Assembly (NCBI GenBank): GCA_021163625.1
Contig: JAGGTS010000007.1
Location: 1 to 24,179 of the forward strand
Direction of reading: 5' to 3'
Length of the DNA stretch: 24,179 bases
Source: a bacterium
GTDB lineage: Bacteria > Patescibacteriota > Minisyncoccia > Minisyncoccales > CG1-02-41-26
In this document: positions 1 through 6,901 of the stretch, one piece after another
How positions within the stretch are numbered: position 1 is the stretch's first letter
Layout of the letters: each line of letters opens with the position of its first letter
Translations under genes and position numbers: made by a program
The notes under the pieces: model-generated
Seen by the model: only the letters and a program-made list of their open reading frames with translations
What the model was told of the DNA's origin: nothing
The model's database searches: none

Positions 1-36
1 ATAAAAGCTATAAATGACCTTAATTAAGCTGTCTGT

Positions 37-65
37 TCAAGAATAAACAGGCTCAAGAACAAACA
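37..65. repeat. Short imperfect tandem direct repeat
   Basis: Two 13-base copies (37-49 TCAAGAATAAACA and 53-65 TCAAGAACAAACA) differ at one base and are offset by 16 bp. They lie about 90 bp upstream of the -10 box of the first gene. They could be a tandem binding site for a regulator, but such a short AT-rich repeat may be chance. Nothing else is recognised in the first 150 bases. Confidence 0.35.
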
Positions 66-151
66 AATTGTAGAAATCTGGTTTCTTGATAAAACAAGGG
101 GCAATAAGCGTCATAAAAAATGAGCATAGTACATTCTTTATTACAATTGTT

Positions 152-157
152 TATAAT
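152..157 (+). promoter_or_regulatory. -10 box of the sensor gene, leaderless arrangement
   Basis: A perfect TATAAT lies exactly 6 nt before the ATG at 164. Initiation usually starts 6-8 nt after the -10 box, so the transcript should begin at or next to the A of the ATG and carry essentially no 5' UTR. No good -35 hexamer is seen at 16-18 bp. The same TATAAT-N6-ATG layout occurs before the histidine kinase gene near 23960. Confidence 0.6.
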
Positions 158-163
158 ATAATA

Positions 164-1738
164 ATGAGCAATATAGGGCTTACACATATACAGGCAACAG
201 GCTTTTTTATAGTTACTCTCTTAAATTTCCTTTTTGCTTTGCTTGTCTGGCGGAGAATTAGAAATAAAGCTTCCTTCCATTTAGGTCTCGCTGCTTTATT
301 TTCCGGATTATATTCTCTGAGCCAGTCAGGGGTATTTTACTTTTGGAAAATATCTCCAAACCTGCAATTTTTCTTTTGGAAAATGACTTGGATAGGAGCT
401 CTTATAATCCCCTCCTTTCTTGCTTTCTTTTATTATTTCAGCGGCAAAGTAAAATATATTTTCATTAAAATTTGTTTTTGGTATACAGGAGCAACGCTAA
501 TTTTCTTTGCTTCTATTTTCACTTCTCTAATCATAAAGGGACGCCCTGTTTTTGTTCCCCAATTTTTTTCTTTCAACGGGACAACAGGATTTCTAGAGCC
601 CCTTGCTAGACTTTACCTGCTTCTTGGCATTAGTGTATTGTTGGCAGAGCTTATAATCTATTTTTTGAAGGTAAAAGGTTTTAAAAGGCTACAGGCAAAA
701 TATCTTATATTAGGAATGCTTATTTATGCAGGAGGCTCGCTAGTGGTTAGCGCTATAATTCCGTTCTTTCTAAAAACAGTTGCGTTTATACCAATGGTTG
801 CTTATCTTTCTTTTTTTTGGATAGCATTAACCGTTTACGCCTTTTTAAAATATCGCTTAATGGATATCCGAGTAGTCTTGGGCAAGGGAACAGCTTATTT
901 TCTTTCTCTTTTTACTGTAGTTATCGTAGGCGTTCTATCAGTATTTTTCAATAATAGGCTATCGCATCCTTTATCTTGCTTTATACTTGTTCCTACAATT
1001 GGGTTGTTGTCTATTTTACTTTTTCAGTTAACAAAAATATATGAAAAGATAGCGTCTCGTTATTTCTATCATACCTTTTATAACGCCAAAATGGTCATTT
1101 ATGATTTAGAGAAAAAACTGGCAAAAGTATTAAATTTAAAAGAGCTTTCTCCATTGGTTGCAAAAACTTTAAAAAACACTCTTAAAATAGAAAAAATTGC
1201 GGTTGTTTTAATTAGAGAACAAGAGGGAGAAAAAAAATACGATTTCCAAGAAATATTTGGCTTTGATGAAAAAAAATTACTGCTTTTAATCAAGAGCAAT
1301 CCTTTGGAAAGTTATATTAAAGAAAAATCAAATAAAATAATTTTAATCAAGGAAGAAATCTATTCAGATATTGTAAAAAGAGAAAAAGCTGACAGAAAAA
1401 TAGATAGTGCAGCTTATAATCTTAAAAAAGAAATGGAAAAATTGGGCGTTGAAATTATTGTTCGCTTGCTTTTCGAAAACGAAATAATAGGCTTAATAAT
1501 CATAGGTGAAAAAATTTCCGGCGAGTCTTTTACATTCCAAGACCTAAAACTTTTGGAATCATTTTCCTACAGAGCTTCTGCCGCCTTCAAAAACGCATCC
1601 CTTTATAGTCAGATAATTAAAGAAAAAGAAGAGCTAGAAAAATTTCATAAAGTAACTGTTGGCAGGGAATTAAGGATGATAGAACTGAAAAAACAAATTA
1701 AAAAGTTAGAGGAACAGTTAGCTAAAAGATCAAAGTAA
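164..1738 (+). CDS. Membrane sensor: 7TM-like N-terminus + GAF domain, no kinase domain
   Basis: This 524-aa integral membrane protein is probably a signal sensor. About eight hydrophobic helices fill residues 1-270 and resemble the N-terminal 7TM module of histidine kinases, including a KYRLMDIRVVLGK-type segment after the last helices. A GAF-like domain follows at about 310-480. The C-terminus is a charged coiled coil containing GRELRMIELKKQIKKLEEQL, which resembles the linker that normally precedes a PAS or HisKA domain. No H-box or HATPase domain follows, so the protein ends where a transmitter would begin. An upstream TTG at 86 would add 26 residues, but the TATAAT at 152-157 lies inside that extension, so ATG 164 is preferred. 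It may partner with another kinase in trans. The gene family is recognised only by architecture. Confidence 0.7.
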   Translation: MSNIGLTHIQATGFFIVTLLNFLFALLVWRRIRNKASFHLGLAALFSGLYSLSQSGVFYFWKISPNLQFFFWKMTWIGALIIPSFLAFFYYFSGKVKYIFIKICFWYTGATLIFFASIFTSLIIKGRPVFVPQFFSFNGTTGFLEPLARLYLLLGISVLLAELIIYFLKVKGFKRLQAKYLILGMLIYAGGSLVVSAIIPFFLKTVAFIPMVAYLSFFWIALTVYAFLKYRLMDIRVVLGKGTAYFLSLFTVVIVGVLSVFFNNRLSHPLSCFILVPTIGLLSILLFQLTKIYEKIASRYFYHTFYNAKMVIYDLEKKLAKVLNLKELSPLVAKTLKNTLKIEKIAVVLIREQEGEKKYDFQEIFGFDEKKLLLLIKSNPLESYIKEKSNKIILIKEEIYSDIVKREKADRKIDSAAYNLKKEMEKLGVEIIVRLLFENEIIGLIIIGEKISGESFTFQDLKLLESFSYRASAAFKNASLYSQIIKEKEELEKFHKVTVGRELRMIELKKQIKKLEEQLAKRSK

Positions 1739-1797
1739 TTTTATTTTCTCGCTTAATACTTTCTTATTTACAATTATTTTTATTTTTAATATTTTTC

Positions 1798-2313
1798 TTA
1801 ATCAACAACTTCTATTGTTGTTTTTTTTGCCCCAAAGTTTAGAGCCTGCTCTCTTGATGCGAACCAAACATCAACATGATAATCGCCTTTCTTTGCATTC
1901 ATCCTGTCTGCAACCGAAAAAATTTTATCTCCAAATATGTCCGGGATTCTTATTTTTGTCCCAAAGGGAAGCATATTATTTGCCACAATTCCGTCATGGA
2001 CCCTTTCTCCGGAAGCAGTAATAAACGGATTCCCTTGCGTTTCGCAGGCAGAAGAGGAGTAAGCGGTGACTATAACCTTTATTTTCCTAATCACTTTTAT
2101 GTCAGGCAGCGGCGAACAAGGAAGGATGGTCACGCCTTGACTTATTTGCAAGTCTTGGAAACTCTGTTTGTCCTCTATGCTATTCGAAGCCGAAGTAGAC
2201 TTGACTTCCGCCAAAGCATCGCTTTCTATGGGTATATAAAAAAACAAAGACAACAAAATGCCCGTTATTAACATCATTGAAAATGCTAAATATAAATTTT
2301 TGTTTGATAACAT
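1798..2313 (-). CDS. 3D-domain protein, membrane-anchored, probable cell-wall enzyme
   Basis: This is a 171-aa protein with one N-terminal hydrophobic segment (about residues 7-26, after a KNK flank) that anchors or exports it. The C-terminal half is a 3D domain, named for three conserved aspartates. It contains VTAYSSSACETQG, FGTKIRIP, the SVADRM aspartate and HVDVWF near the end. This fold is shared with MltA-type lytic transglycosylases and with Gram-positive resuscitation or stationary-phase proteins, so cleavage or remodelling of peptidoglycan outside the membrane is the likely role. A longer reading from a TTG at 2370 is possible, but that TTG is the start of a TTGACT -35-like box. The ATG at 2313 also places a normal signal-anchor at the N-terminus. 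No Shine-Dalgarno sequence is visible. Substrate and essentiality cannot be judged from the sequence. Confidence 0.85.
   Translation of the reverse strand: MLSNKNLYLAFSMMLITGILLSLFFYIPIESDALAEVKSTSASNSIEDKQSFQDLQISQGVTILPCSPLPDIKVIRKIKVIVTAYSSSACETQGNPFITASGERVHDGIVANNMLPFGTKIRIPDIFGDKIFSVADRMNAKKGDYHVDVWFASREQALNFGAKKTTIEVVD
1803..1828 (+). terminator. Putative intrinsic terminator of the sensor gene
   Basis: CAACAA (1803-1808) pairs with TTGTTG (1815-1820) across a 6-nt loop, and eight T residues follow (1821-1828). The stem is AT-rich and weak, but it sits 65 bp after the plus-strand stop codon. It overlaps the last codons of the convergent 3D-domain gene. Confidence 0.45.
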
Positions 2314-2341
2314 AAACCAATCCCAAGAAGGATATTCTGCC

Positions 2342-2370
2342 AATTTACAATATCTATATGTAAAAGTCAA
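2342..2370 (-). promoter_or_regulatory. Putative promoter of the 3D-domain gene
   Basis: TTGACT (2370-2365) is followed after 17 bp by TAAATT (2347-2342), about 30 bp before the ATG at 2313. The -35 is good and the -10 matches consensus at 4 of 6 bases. It explains why a TTG-initiated reading frame appears to extend upstream of the real start. Confidence 0.4.
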
Positions 2371-2406
2371 GCCTTTATCTTAAAAAGATGTAGAAAATAT
2401 AAAAAG

Positions 2407-2479
2407 AGCGGGAGACGGGATTCGAACCCGCGATCTTTTCGTTGGCAACGAAACGCTCTACCAACTGAGCTACTCCCGC
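2407..2479 (-). tRNA. tRNA-Gly (anticodon GCC)
   Basis: A full cloverleaf of 73 nt: acceptor GCGGGAG/CTCCCGC, D stem GCTC/GAGC, anticodon stem TTTCG/CGAAA with loop TTGCCAA, T stem GCGGG/CCCGT with loop TTCGAAT, discriminator T. CCA is not encoded. It lies 18 bp downstream of tRNA-Phe, so the two are probably co-transcribed. Confidence 0.97.
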
Positions 2480-2497
2480 GTGAAAATGGAAATTGTG

Positions 2498-2570
2498 TGC
2501 CGCGGTCCGGAGTCGAACCGGAATCCCAGGTTTTTCAGACCAGTGCCGTGACCACCTTGGCTACCGCGGC
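2498..2570 (-). tRNA. tRNA-Phe (anticodon GAA)
   Basis: A 73-nt cloverleaf: acceptor GCCGCGG/CCGCGGC, discriminator A, anticodon loop CTGAAAA, T stem TCCGG/CCGGA with loop TTCGACT. The anticodon stem CTGGT/ACCTG has a U-U mismatch at 28:42, and the D stem has three pairs. CCA is not encoded. Confidence 0.93.
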
Positions 2571-2754
2571 AATTATATCCATATTTTAAAACTATTTTCT
2601 AAAAATATCAATGGCGGTGCGTTATATAATTAGCAATACACGAGCCTTCTTTACAACAGAAGCATTTGCGCCTCCGAAAGTTCGCTGTCGCTCGCCCCGA
2701 AGGGCAGGAAAAAATAGTGAGGACAAAGCAGAACAATCCTCAAATTTAATGCAG
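2571..2754. other. Intergenic spacer with a GC-rich structured island
   Basis: No gene is recognised in this 184-bp gap between tRNA-Phe and tRNA-Ala. Its centre (about 2665-2707) is much more GC-rich than the surroundings. It contains a hairpin GCCC-CGAA-GGGC (UUCG-type tetraloop when read on the minus strand) next to a CGCTGTCGCTCGC run. A weak GAGGA/TCCTC inverted repeat lies at about 2718-2740. The island could be an RNA processing element, a small RNA or a dispersed repeat. It does not match any RNA family I can name. Confidence 0.4.
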
Positions 2755-2828
2755 TGGACCTGAGGGGACTTGAACCCCTAACCTTCCCGATGCCATCGGG
2801 ATACTCTAACCAATTGAGCTACAGGCCC
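2755..2828 (-). tRNA. tRNA-Ala (anticodon GGC)
   Basis: A 74-nt cloverleaf: acceptor GGGCCTG/CAGGTCC, anticodon stem TCCCG/CGGGA with loop ATGGCAT, T stem AGGGG/CCCCT with loop TTCAAGT, discriminator A. The G3:U70 wobble that identifies alanine tRNAs is present. CCA is not encoded. The D stem GCTC/GAGT closes with a G-U pair. Confidence 0.96.
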
Positions 2829-2850
2829 AAAAAGCGTTATTCAAGCCGAA

Positions 2851-3201
2851 TTAAACACTTCTCTTTTTTATTATTACTTTATACCATTCTTTATCAAGAT
2901 ATAAATCATGGGCAACCATTCCGCCAAGAGCCCCAAGCAATATTTTCGGAACAAAACACATATATCCCGAAAGATAAATTATAAAAAAAATCAATGAACC
3001 GCTAAGCCAATGATGCAGATGAATTTTTAGGCCTCCAGGACCAAAAATTATTGGCTTTAACTTTCCTGTTTCTAGAAATTTCTTGCAAAATAAGTTTGTT
3101 ATTAAATAGCCTAAAATAGTCCCAATTCCAAAAAGAACCGAAATATAAAAAGAAAGAGCTAAGGTCGTACTTGGAAAAACAATTTTTTTTGCTTTAGACA
3201 T
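2851..3201 (-). CDS. Small membrane protein with a conserved-looking His cluster, unknown function
   Basis: A 116-aa protein with about three hydrophobic helices (roughly residues 13-38, 66-84 and 86-100). The notable feature is KIHLHHW at about residues 59-65, just before the second helix, followed near the C-terminus by GGMVAHDLYLDKEW. Histidines next to a membrane, with a later His-Asp, could bind a metal or form an active site, but I do not recognise the family. It starts at an ATG only 20 bp after the end of tRNA-Cys and stops 22 bp before tRNA-Ala on the same strand. It therefore appears to be expressed from a mixed tRNA and protein transcript. No Shine-Dalgarno sequence is visible; the bases before the ATG are a run of A. 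Confidence 0.7.
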   Translation of the reverse strand: MSKAKKIVFPSTTLALSFYISVLFGIGTILGYLITNLFCKKFLETGKLKPIIFGPGGLKIHLHHWLSGSLIFFIIYLSGYMCFVPKILLGALGGMVAHDLYLDKEWYKVIIKKRSV

Positions 3202-3221
3202 ATTTTTTTTTAAAAAACACT

Positions 3222-3293
3222 AGGCCTGGAGGGGAGTTGCACCCCTGCATATCGGTTTTGCAGACCGACGCCTTACTGCTTGGCTACCAGGCC
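3222..3293 (-). tRNA. tRNA-Cys (anticodon GCA)
   Basis: A 72-nt cloverleaf: acceptor GGCCTGG/CCAGGCC with the U73 discriminator typical of cysteine tRNAs, anticodon stem TCGGT/ACCGA with loop CTGCAAA, T stem AGGGG/CCCCT. The T loop reads TGCAACT rather than TTCRANY, so position 55 is G rather than U. CCA is not encoded. tRNA-Arg lies 17 bp upstream. Confidence 0.94.
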
Positions 3294-3310
3294 ATTTTCT
3301 CTAAAAGAAT

Positions 3311-3382
3311 TGCCCTTGGGAGGAGTCGAACCCCCATCAATGGCTTAGGACGCCACTGCTTTATCCATTAAGCTACAAGGGC
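3311..3382 (-). tRNA. tRNA-Arg (anticodon CCT)
   Basis: A 72-nt cloverleaf: acceptor GCCCTTG/CAAGGGC, discriminator A, anticodon stem GTGGC/GCCAT with loop GTCCTAA, T stem GGGGG/CCTCC (one G-U pair) with loop TTCGACT. It reads AGG codons. It is the first gene of the Arg-Cys-ORF-Ala run. An extended -10-like TGCTAAACT lies about 20-30 bp upstream, just after the polX stop. Confidence 0.95.
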
Positions 3383-3422
3383 TGAAAATTTTAATTTAGT
3401 TTAGCATAAAACAGCCCGTAAT

Positions 3423-5174
3423 TCAATTTTTCTTCAAGAATCCCAAAAGTTTTTTTAGCGAATATGTATTAATAATATCTTTCTTTTCTGCCCACCCTCG
3501 GCGCGCTTGGGAAACGCCATAAACCATATTACAAAGATGTTCTTTCTGATGCGCATCAGTATTGATTACAAGTTTCAGCCCAAACCCAATTGCTTTTCTT
3601 ATATTCAAGTCGTTTAAATCCAACCTCTCCGGACAAGAATTGATTTCCAAAATCGTCCCTGTTTCTTTTGCTAGTCTAAAAATTTTATTAATATCCAAAC
3701 TGTACCCTTCTCTCTTCTTTAATATCCTGCCGGTTGGATGAGCTATTATCTTAATATATGGGTTCTTCATTGCCTTAATTATCCTCTCTGTCATCTCTTC
3801 CTTACTCATTTTGAAATCCGAATGAATGCCTGCTATCGCATAATCTAATTTTCTTAAAGCGCTGTCTGCTATATCAACAGAGCCATTTTTTAAAATATTC
3901 AATTCAGCTCCTTGTAAAATTTTAAAATTTATGCCTTGTTTTTTAAACCTTAAATTCAACCTGTCAATTTCCTTTCGCTCTAAAGAAAGTTTCCTCTCAT
4001 CCAATCCATGCTCTATTTTTAAAAATTTGGTATGGTCGCTGATACCAATATATTCGTATCCTCTGCCAATCGCTGACTGCGCCATTTCTAAAATAGCGTC
4101 TTTGCCCCCATCCCAATCTGAATGGCAATGTAAATCACCTTTAATATCCTTTAATCTAATTAAATCCGGCAGTCCTTTTTTCCCCTGAAAACTTTTTAAG
4201 GCTGCTTCAATCTCCCCTCTGTCTGTCCTTATCTCAGGAGGGGGGCAAGCCATTCCCATGGCCATATAAACATCTTCTTCTGTTTTTGAGGCAATCTTTC
4301 TTTTCCCCTTAAATAACCCGTATTCGTTTAGCTTCAATCCCTTTTCAATAGCAACTTTTCTTAAATGAATGTTGTGTTCTTTGGAGCCAGTAAAATATTG
4401 CAAGGCAGAACCATATGAGCCTTCTGAAACTATCCTTAAATCAACATCAAACCCCTCTTTAAGCCTTATTGAAGATTTGGTCGGACCTTTGCCCCAAATT
4501 TTAGTTACTTTAGGCTGGGAACAAAAAAAATCCATAACTAATTTGGGCCTATCTGTCATTACTAAAAAATCAATGTCTCCAATAGTCTCTTCCATTCTTC
4601 TAACAGAGCCGCAAACACTAACCTTTTTTACGCCTTTTATGCCGCTAAGTTCTTTTTTGATGCTTTCTACATAAGGAAAAATTTGACTTAATAAAAATCT
4701 GCCTTTGCTTCTCATCGCAAATTTAATAGCTTGAAGGATATTTCTTTCCGTTTTCTCTCCGAAATTCGGCAGTTTCCTAACTTTTCCTGTTTCTGCCGCT
4801 TTTCTTAATTCTTCCAGATTTGTTATCCCCAAGTCCCTATACAGCTGGCCAACCATTTTTGGGCCAACTCCTTCAACAGAAGTTAGCGCTTGAATATCAA
4901 TTGGATATTTCCTTTTATAATCTTGGTAGTATTTTATTTTTCCTGTTTTTAAGTATTCAACAATTTTTTTTGCAATGCTTTTGCCAATTCCAGGAATTTT
5001 CTCTATTGCTTGCTCCCCGCCTTTCTTATATATATCGCTTAGGCTGTCGCGCATACCTTCAATCGTTAACCCGGCTTTTTGATAAGCATAAGGCTTGAAC
5101 GCGACATCTTCCATTTCCAAGAAAGAAGCTATTTCGTAAAAAATTTTAGCAATTTCTCGGTTCTCAACTGGCAT
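3423..5174 (-). CDS. polX: DNA polymerase/3'-5' exonuclease PolX (family X polymerase + PHP)
   Basis: This 583-aa protein has full length for bacterial PolX and should fill short gaps in base excision repair. Helix-hairpin-helix elements lie at about residues 60-70 (PGIGKS) and 100-110 (EGVGPK), with a third hairpin around 136. The polymerase palm has GSVRR at 189-193, the metal pair D200 and D202 (IGDIDF) and a third aspartate in VDLR (D245). The C-terminal PHP domain begins at GDLHCHSDWD (346-355). It keeps ISDHTK, GAELNI, GIHSDF, IAHPTGR, LEINS and NTDAHQ, so the 3'-5' exonuclease and AP-site processing activity should be intact. The ATG at 5174 is 11 bp after the flippase-like gene, so the two are probably co-transcribed. 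The stop lies 40 bp before tRNA-Arg. No defect is visible. Confidence 0.96.
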   Translation of the reverse strand: MPVENREIAKIFYEIASFLEMEDVAFKPYAYQKAGLTIEGMRDSLSDIYKKGGEQAIEKIPGIGKSIAKKIVEYLKTGKIKYYQDYKRKYPIDIQALTSVEGVGPKMVGQLYRDLGITNLEELRKAAETGKVRKLPNFGEKTERNILQAIKFAMRSKGRFLLSQIFPYVESIKKELSGIKGVKKVSVCGSVRRMEETIGDIDFLVMTDRPKLVMDFFCSQPKVTKIWGKGPTKSSIRLKEGFDVDLRIVSEGSYGSALQYFTGSKEHNIHLRKVAIEKGLKLNEYGLFKGKRKIASKTEEDVYMAMGMACPPPEIRTDRGEIEAALKSFQGKKGLPDLIRLKDIKGDLHCHSDWDGGKDAILEMAQSAIGRGYEYIGISDHTKFLKIEHGLDERKLSLERKEIDRLNLRFKKQGINFKILQGAELNILKNGSVDIADSALRKLDYAIAGIHSDFKMSKEEMTERIIKAMKNPYIKIIAHPTGRILKKREGYSLDINKIFRLAKETGTILEINSCPERLDLNDLNIRKAIGFGLKLVINTDAHQKEHLCNMVYGVSQARRGWAEKKDIINTYSLKKLLGFLKKN

Positions 5175-5185
5175 AGTTTAAAATA

Positions 5186-6220
5186 CTAATCGTCTTTAAA
5201 CTTAAAACCATTGATAAGCTTAAGCAATTTTTGACCAAAAACATCTATCCAGTATTTTATTAAAAATATAAAACCCAATACTGAAATAAATATGTCTGCA
5301 GACCTTAAAGCAATACTAAATACCACTCCGAAGGCGGGATTAAGACTTAAGGATTTGAAGACAAAAACTCCAGCAAAATCAAGGCTCCCCATAGTGGCAG
5401 GCAAGGGCACAATCAATGCCATATTTATAATGCCATAAAGAGCTAACGATCCCGACAAACTAAAAGATCCTTTTAAGAAAGCAAATAAAAAAGCAATTCT
5501 TAAATAAAACAAAAAATATTTTAAAGAGGTTAATCCAATTACTTTCCAAAATGCCAATTTATTTGGCATAAAAAAGCGCATAATCTTTCTTTCCGCGTCA
5601 AAAACAATATTGCTACCCTTGGCCATATCTTTAATGTTTTGTTCTTTTATATTAAAGATTTTCATAAACCATTGAAGCATACTTTCATTTCTCATCGCTT
5701 TTAAATAAAAAATGGCAAGCAAAGAAAGCAAGCCGCCAATAACTAATGAGGCAATCAGAACAAAATACTCTGAAGACAGATAACTATTAAATAAGAACAG
5801 CAAAAAACCAATGGTTAAAAAAAATAAATAAAGGGTAGCATCTGAAATTTTATCAATAAGCACTGAAGCGCCTCCTTTTTCCCATTTAAGATTAAGTTTC
5901 TTTTTGCAAAAATATATCCGAAATGCTTCACCGCCAATAAGGGCAACGGGCGTAATGAAGCTTACAGCATAACCGAGAAGCCAAAGCCCAGCCAAATCGC
6001 GAAATTTGAAATTTTCGTTCTCTGACTTTAGAATTAACTGCCATTTCCAAATTCCAATAACAGCGATTAAAAGGCTTAATAAAACAATAACTACACCTTT
6101 AAGGCTTAAAATGAAAACAAACGAATCAATCAAGCTGTTTGAACCGATATATTTTATAACGGCTATAAATAATAAAATACCAATCGTAAGGGCAATAAAA
6201 AACTTAATCGTTTTACTCAT
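5186..6220 (-). CDS. Flippase-like membrane protein (lysylphosphatidylglycerol synthase TM-domain family, YbhN-like)
   Basis: A 344-aa polytopic membrane protein with about eight hydrophobic helices. It matches the UPF0104 / MprF N-terminal flippase-like family, including WLLGYAVSFITPVALIGGEAFRIYF in the early middle and VPLPATMGSLDFAGVF near residue 275. Members of this family are thought to move lipids or lipid-linked intermediates across the membrane or to assist glycolipid synthesis. No aminoacyltransferase domain is attached, so it is not a full MprF. It starts at an ATG preceded by a clear promoter and ends 11 bp before polX. There is no obvious functional link between the two, and co-transcription may simply reflect genome compaction. 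Confidence 0.85.
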   Translation of the reverse strand: MSKTIKFFIALTIGILLFIAVIKYIGSNSLIDSFVFILSLKGVVIVLLSLLIAVIGIWKWQLILKSENENFKFRDLAGLWLLGYAVSFITPVALIGGEAFRIYFCKKKLNLKWEKGGASVLIDKISDATLYLFFLTIGFLLFLFNSYLSSEYFVLIASLVIGGLLSLLAIFYLKAMRNESMLQWFMKIFNIKEQNIKDMAKGSNIVFDAERKIMRFFMPNKLAFWKVIGLTSLKYFLFYLRIAFLFAFLKGSFSLSGSLALYGIINMALIVPLPATMGSLDFAGVFVFKSLSLNPAFGVVFSIALRSADIFISVLGFIFLIKYWIDVFGQKLLKLINGFKFKDD

Positions 6221-6242
6221 ATAATTTACTATTATATTATCT

Positions 6243-6270
6243 ATTATAGCAAAACTAAGCCTTTTACCAA
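6243..6270 (-). promoter_or_regulatory. Promoter of the flippase-polX unit
   Basis: TTGGTA (6270-6265), a 16-bp spacer and TATAAT (6248-6243) with the extended TGC just upstream form a strong sigma-70-type promoter 23 bp before the ATG at 6220. A second TATAAT (6236-6231) lies closer to the ATG. The -35 box overlaps the T-tract of the upstream terminator. Confidence 0.7.
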
Positions 6271-6295
6271 AAAAGAATGGGAAAGCCCATTCTTT
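6269..6295 (-). terminator. Intrinsic terminator after the GreA-like gene
   Basis: On the minus strand AAAGAATGGG (6295-6286) pairs perfectly with CCCATTCTTT (6281-6272) across a 4-nt loop, and the T-run continues to six T residues (6274-6269). It lies about 105 bp after the stop of the GreA-like gene. Confidence 0.8.
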
Positions 6296-6401
6296 GGAAC
6301 AAACCGGATAAGTTTAAAAAATAAACCAATCTAATATATAATTTTATATATAACAAAAATAAACAACAAATCGCAATAAGCCTCTTAATTTAGCGCCTGC
6401 T

Positions 6402-6881
6402 TTAATTTAACTTTGGATACCTTATCCCTTTTATTTTGTATGATAATTTCCCCGGCAAATCAATAGCAACCTCGTCTCCCACCTTGTGGCCTAAAAGCGC
6501 TTTCCCTGCAGGGGATTCATTTGAAATTTTCCCTTGTTCAGGATTTGCTTCCACGCTGCCAACAATGACAAATTCATTTATCTTTCCTTTAATTTCAACT
6601 CTAACTTTCGCGCCCAAGCAAACTGTATTTCTTTTTGAAAACGGCGGAGGCTTAATAATTTTAAAATTATCTAATATATCTCTCAAATTTTGAATCTTTG
6701 CTGATAGCAGTTCCAAGTTTTCTTGATGGTTAAGAAATTCCGCAGTTAATTCATCGGAATGGATAGAAGGAAACATCTCTTCTTTTGCTCTTGCTTTTTT
6801 GATTGCAACCAGCTTCTTGTATTCCCTTTTCACCTCTTTTAAGCCTTCCTTTGTTAAATAATACTTTTTTTGCTCTGCCAT
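6402..6881 (-). CDS. GreA/GreB-family transcription elongation factor
   Basis: A 159-aa protein, the usual length for GreA. The N-terminal half is a long charged coiled coil (residues about 5-75). The C-terminal half is a FKBP-like domain with LGAKVRVEIKGK, VIVGSVEANPEQGKISNESPAGKALLGHKVGDEVAIDLP. Gre factors insert the coiled coil into the RNA polymerase secondary channel and stimulate cleavage of backtracked RNA through two acidic residues at the tip. Here the tip reads SDELTAEF where classic GreA has GDLKENAEY, so the acidic pair is present but shifted. It could be a Gre paralogue with changed activity. The start at ATG 6881 is chosen because the longer TTG-initiated frame from 6929 begins inside a TTGACA promoter box. 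Confidence 0.88.
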   Translation of the reverse strand: MAEQKKYYLTKEGLKEVKREYKKLVAIKKARAKEEMFPSIHSDELTAEFLNHQENLELLSAKIQNLRDILDNFKIIKPPPFSKRNTVCLGAKVRVEIKGKINEFVIVGSVEANPEQGKISNESPAGKALLGHKVGDEVAIDLPGKLSYKIKGIRYPKLN

Positions 6882-6901
6882 ATGCGCCACTCTATTACCT
6901 A

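Noticed and set aside
1876..2271. 131-codon open frame on the plus strand
   Set aside because: It lies antisense to the well-supported 3D-domain gene, has no family features and no start signals.
2754..2984. 76-codon plus-strand frame over tRNA-Ala
   Set aside because: It runs through a complete tRNA-Ala and the end of the 116-aa gene and has no coding support.
2407..3382. tRNA cluster as an integration hot spot
   Set aside because: I found no integrase, no repeated tRNA 3' end and no foreign-looking gene next to the tRNAs.
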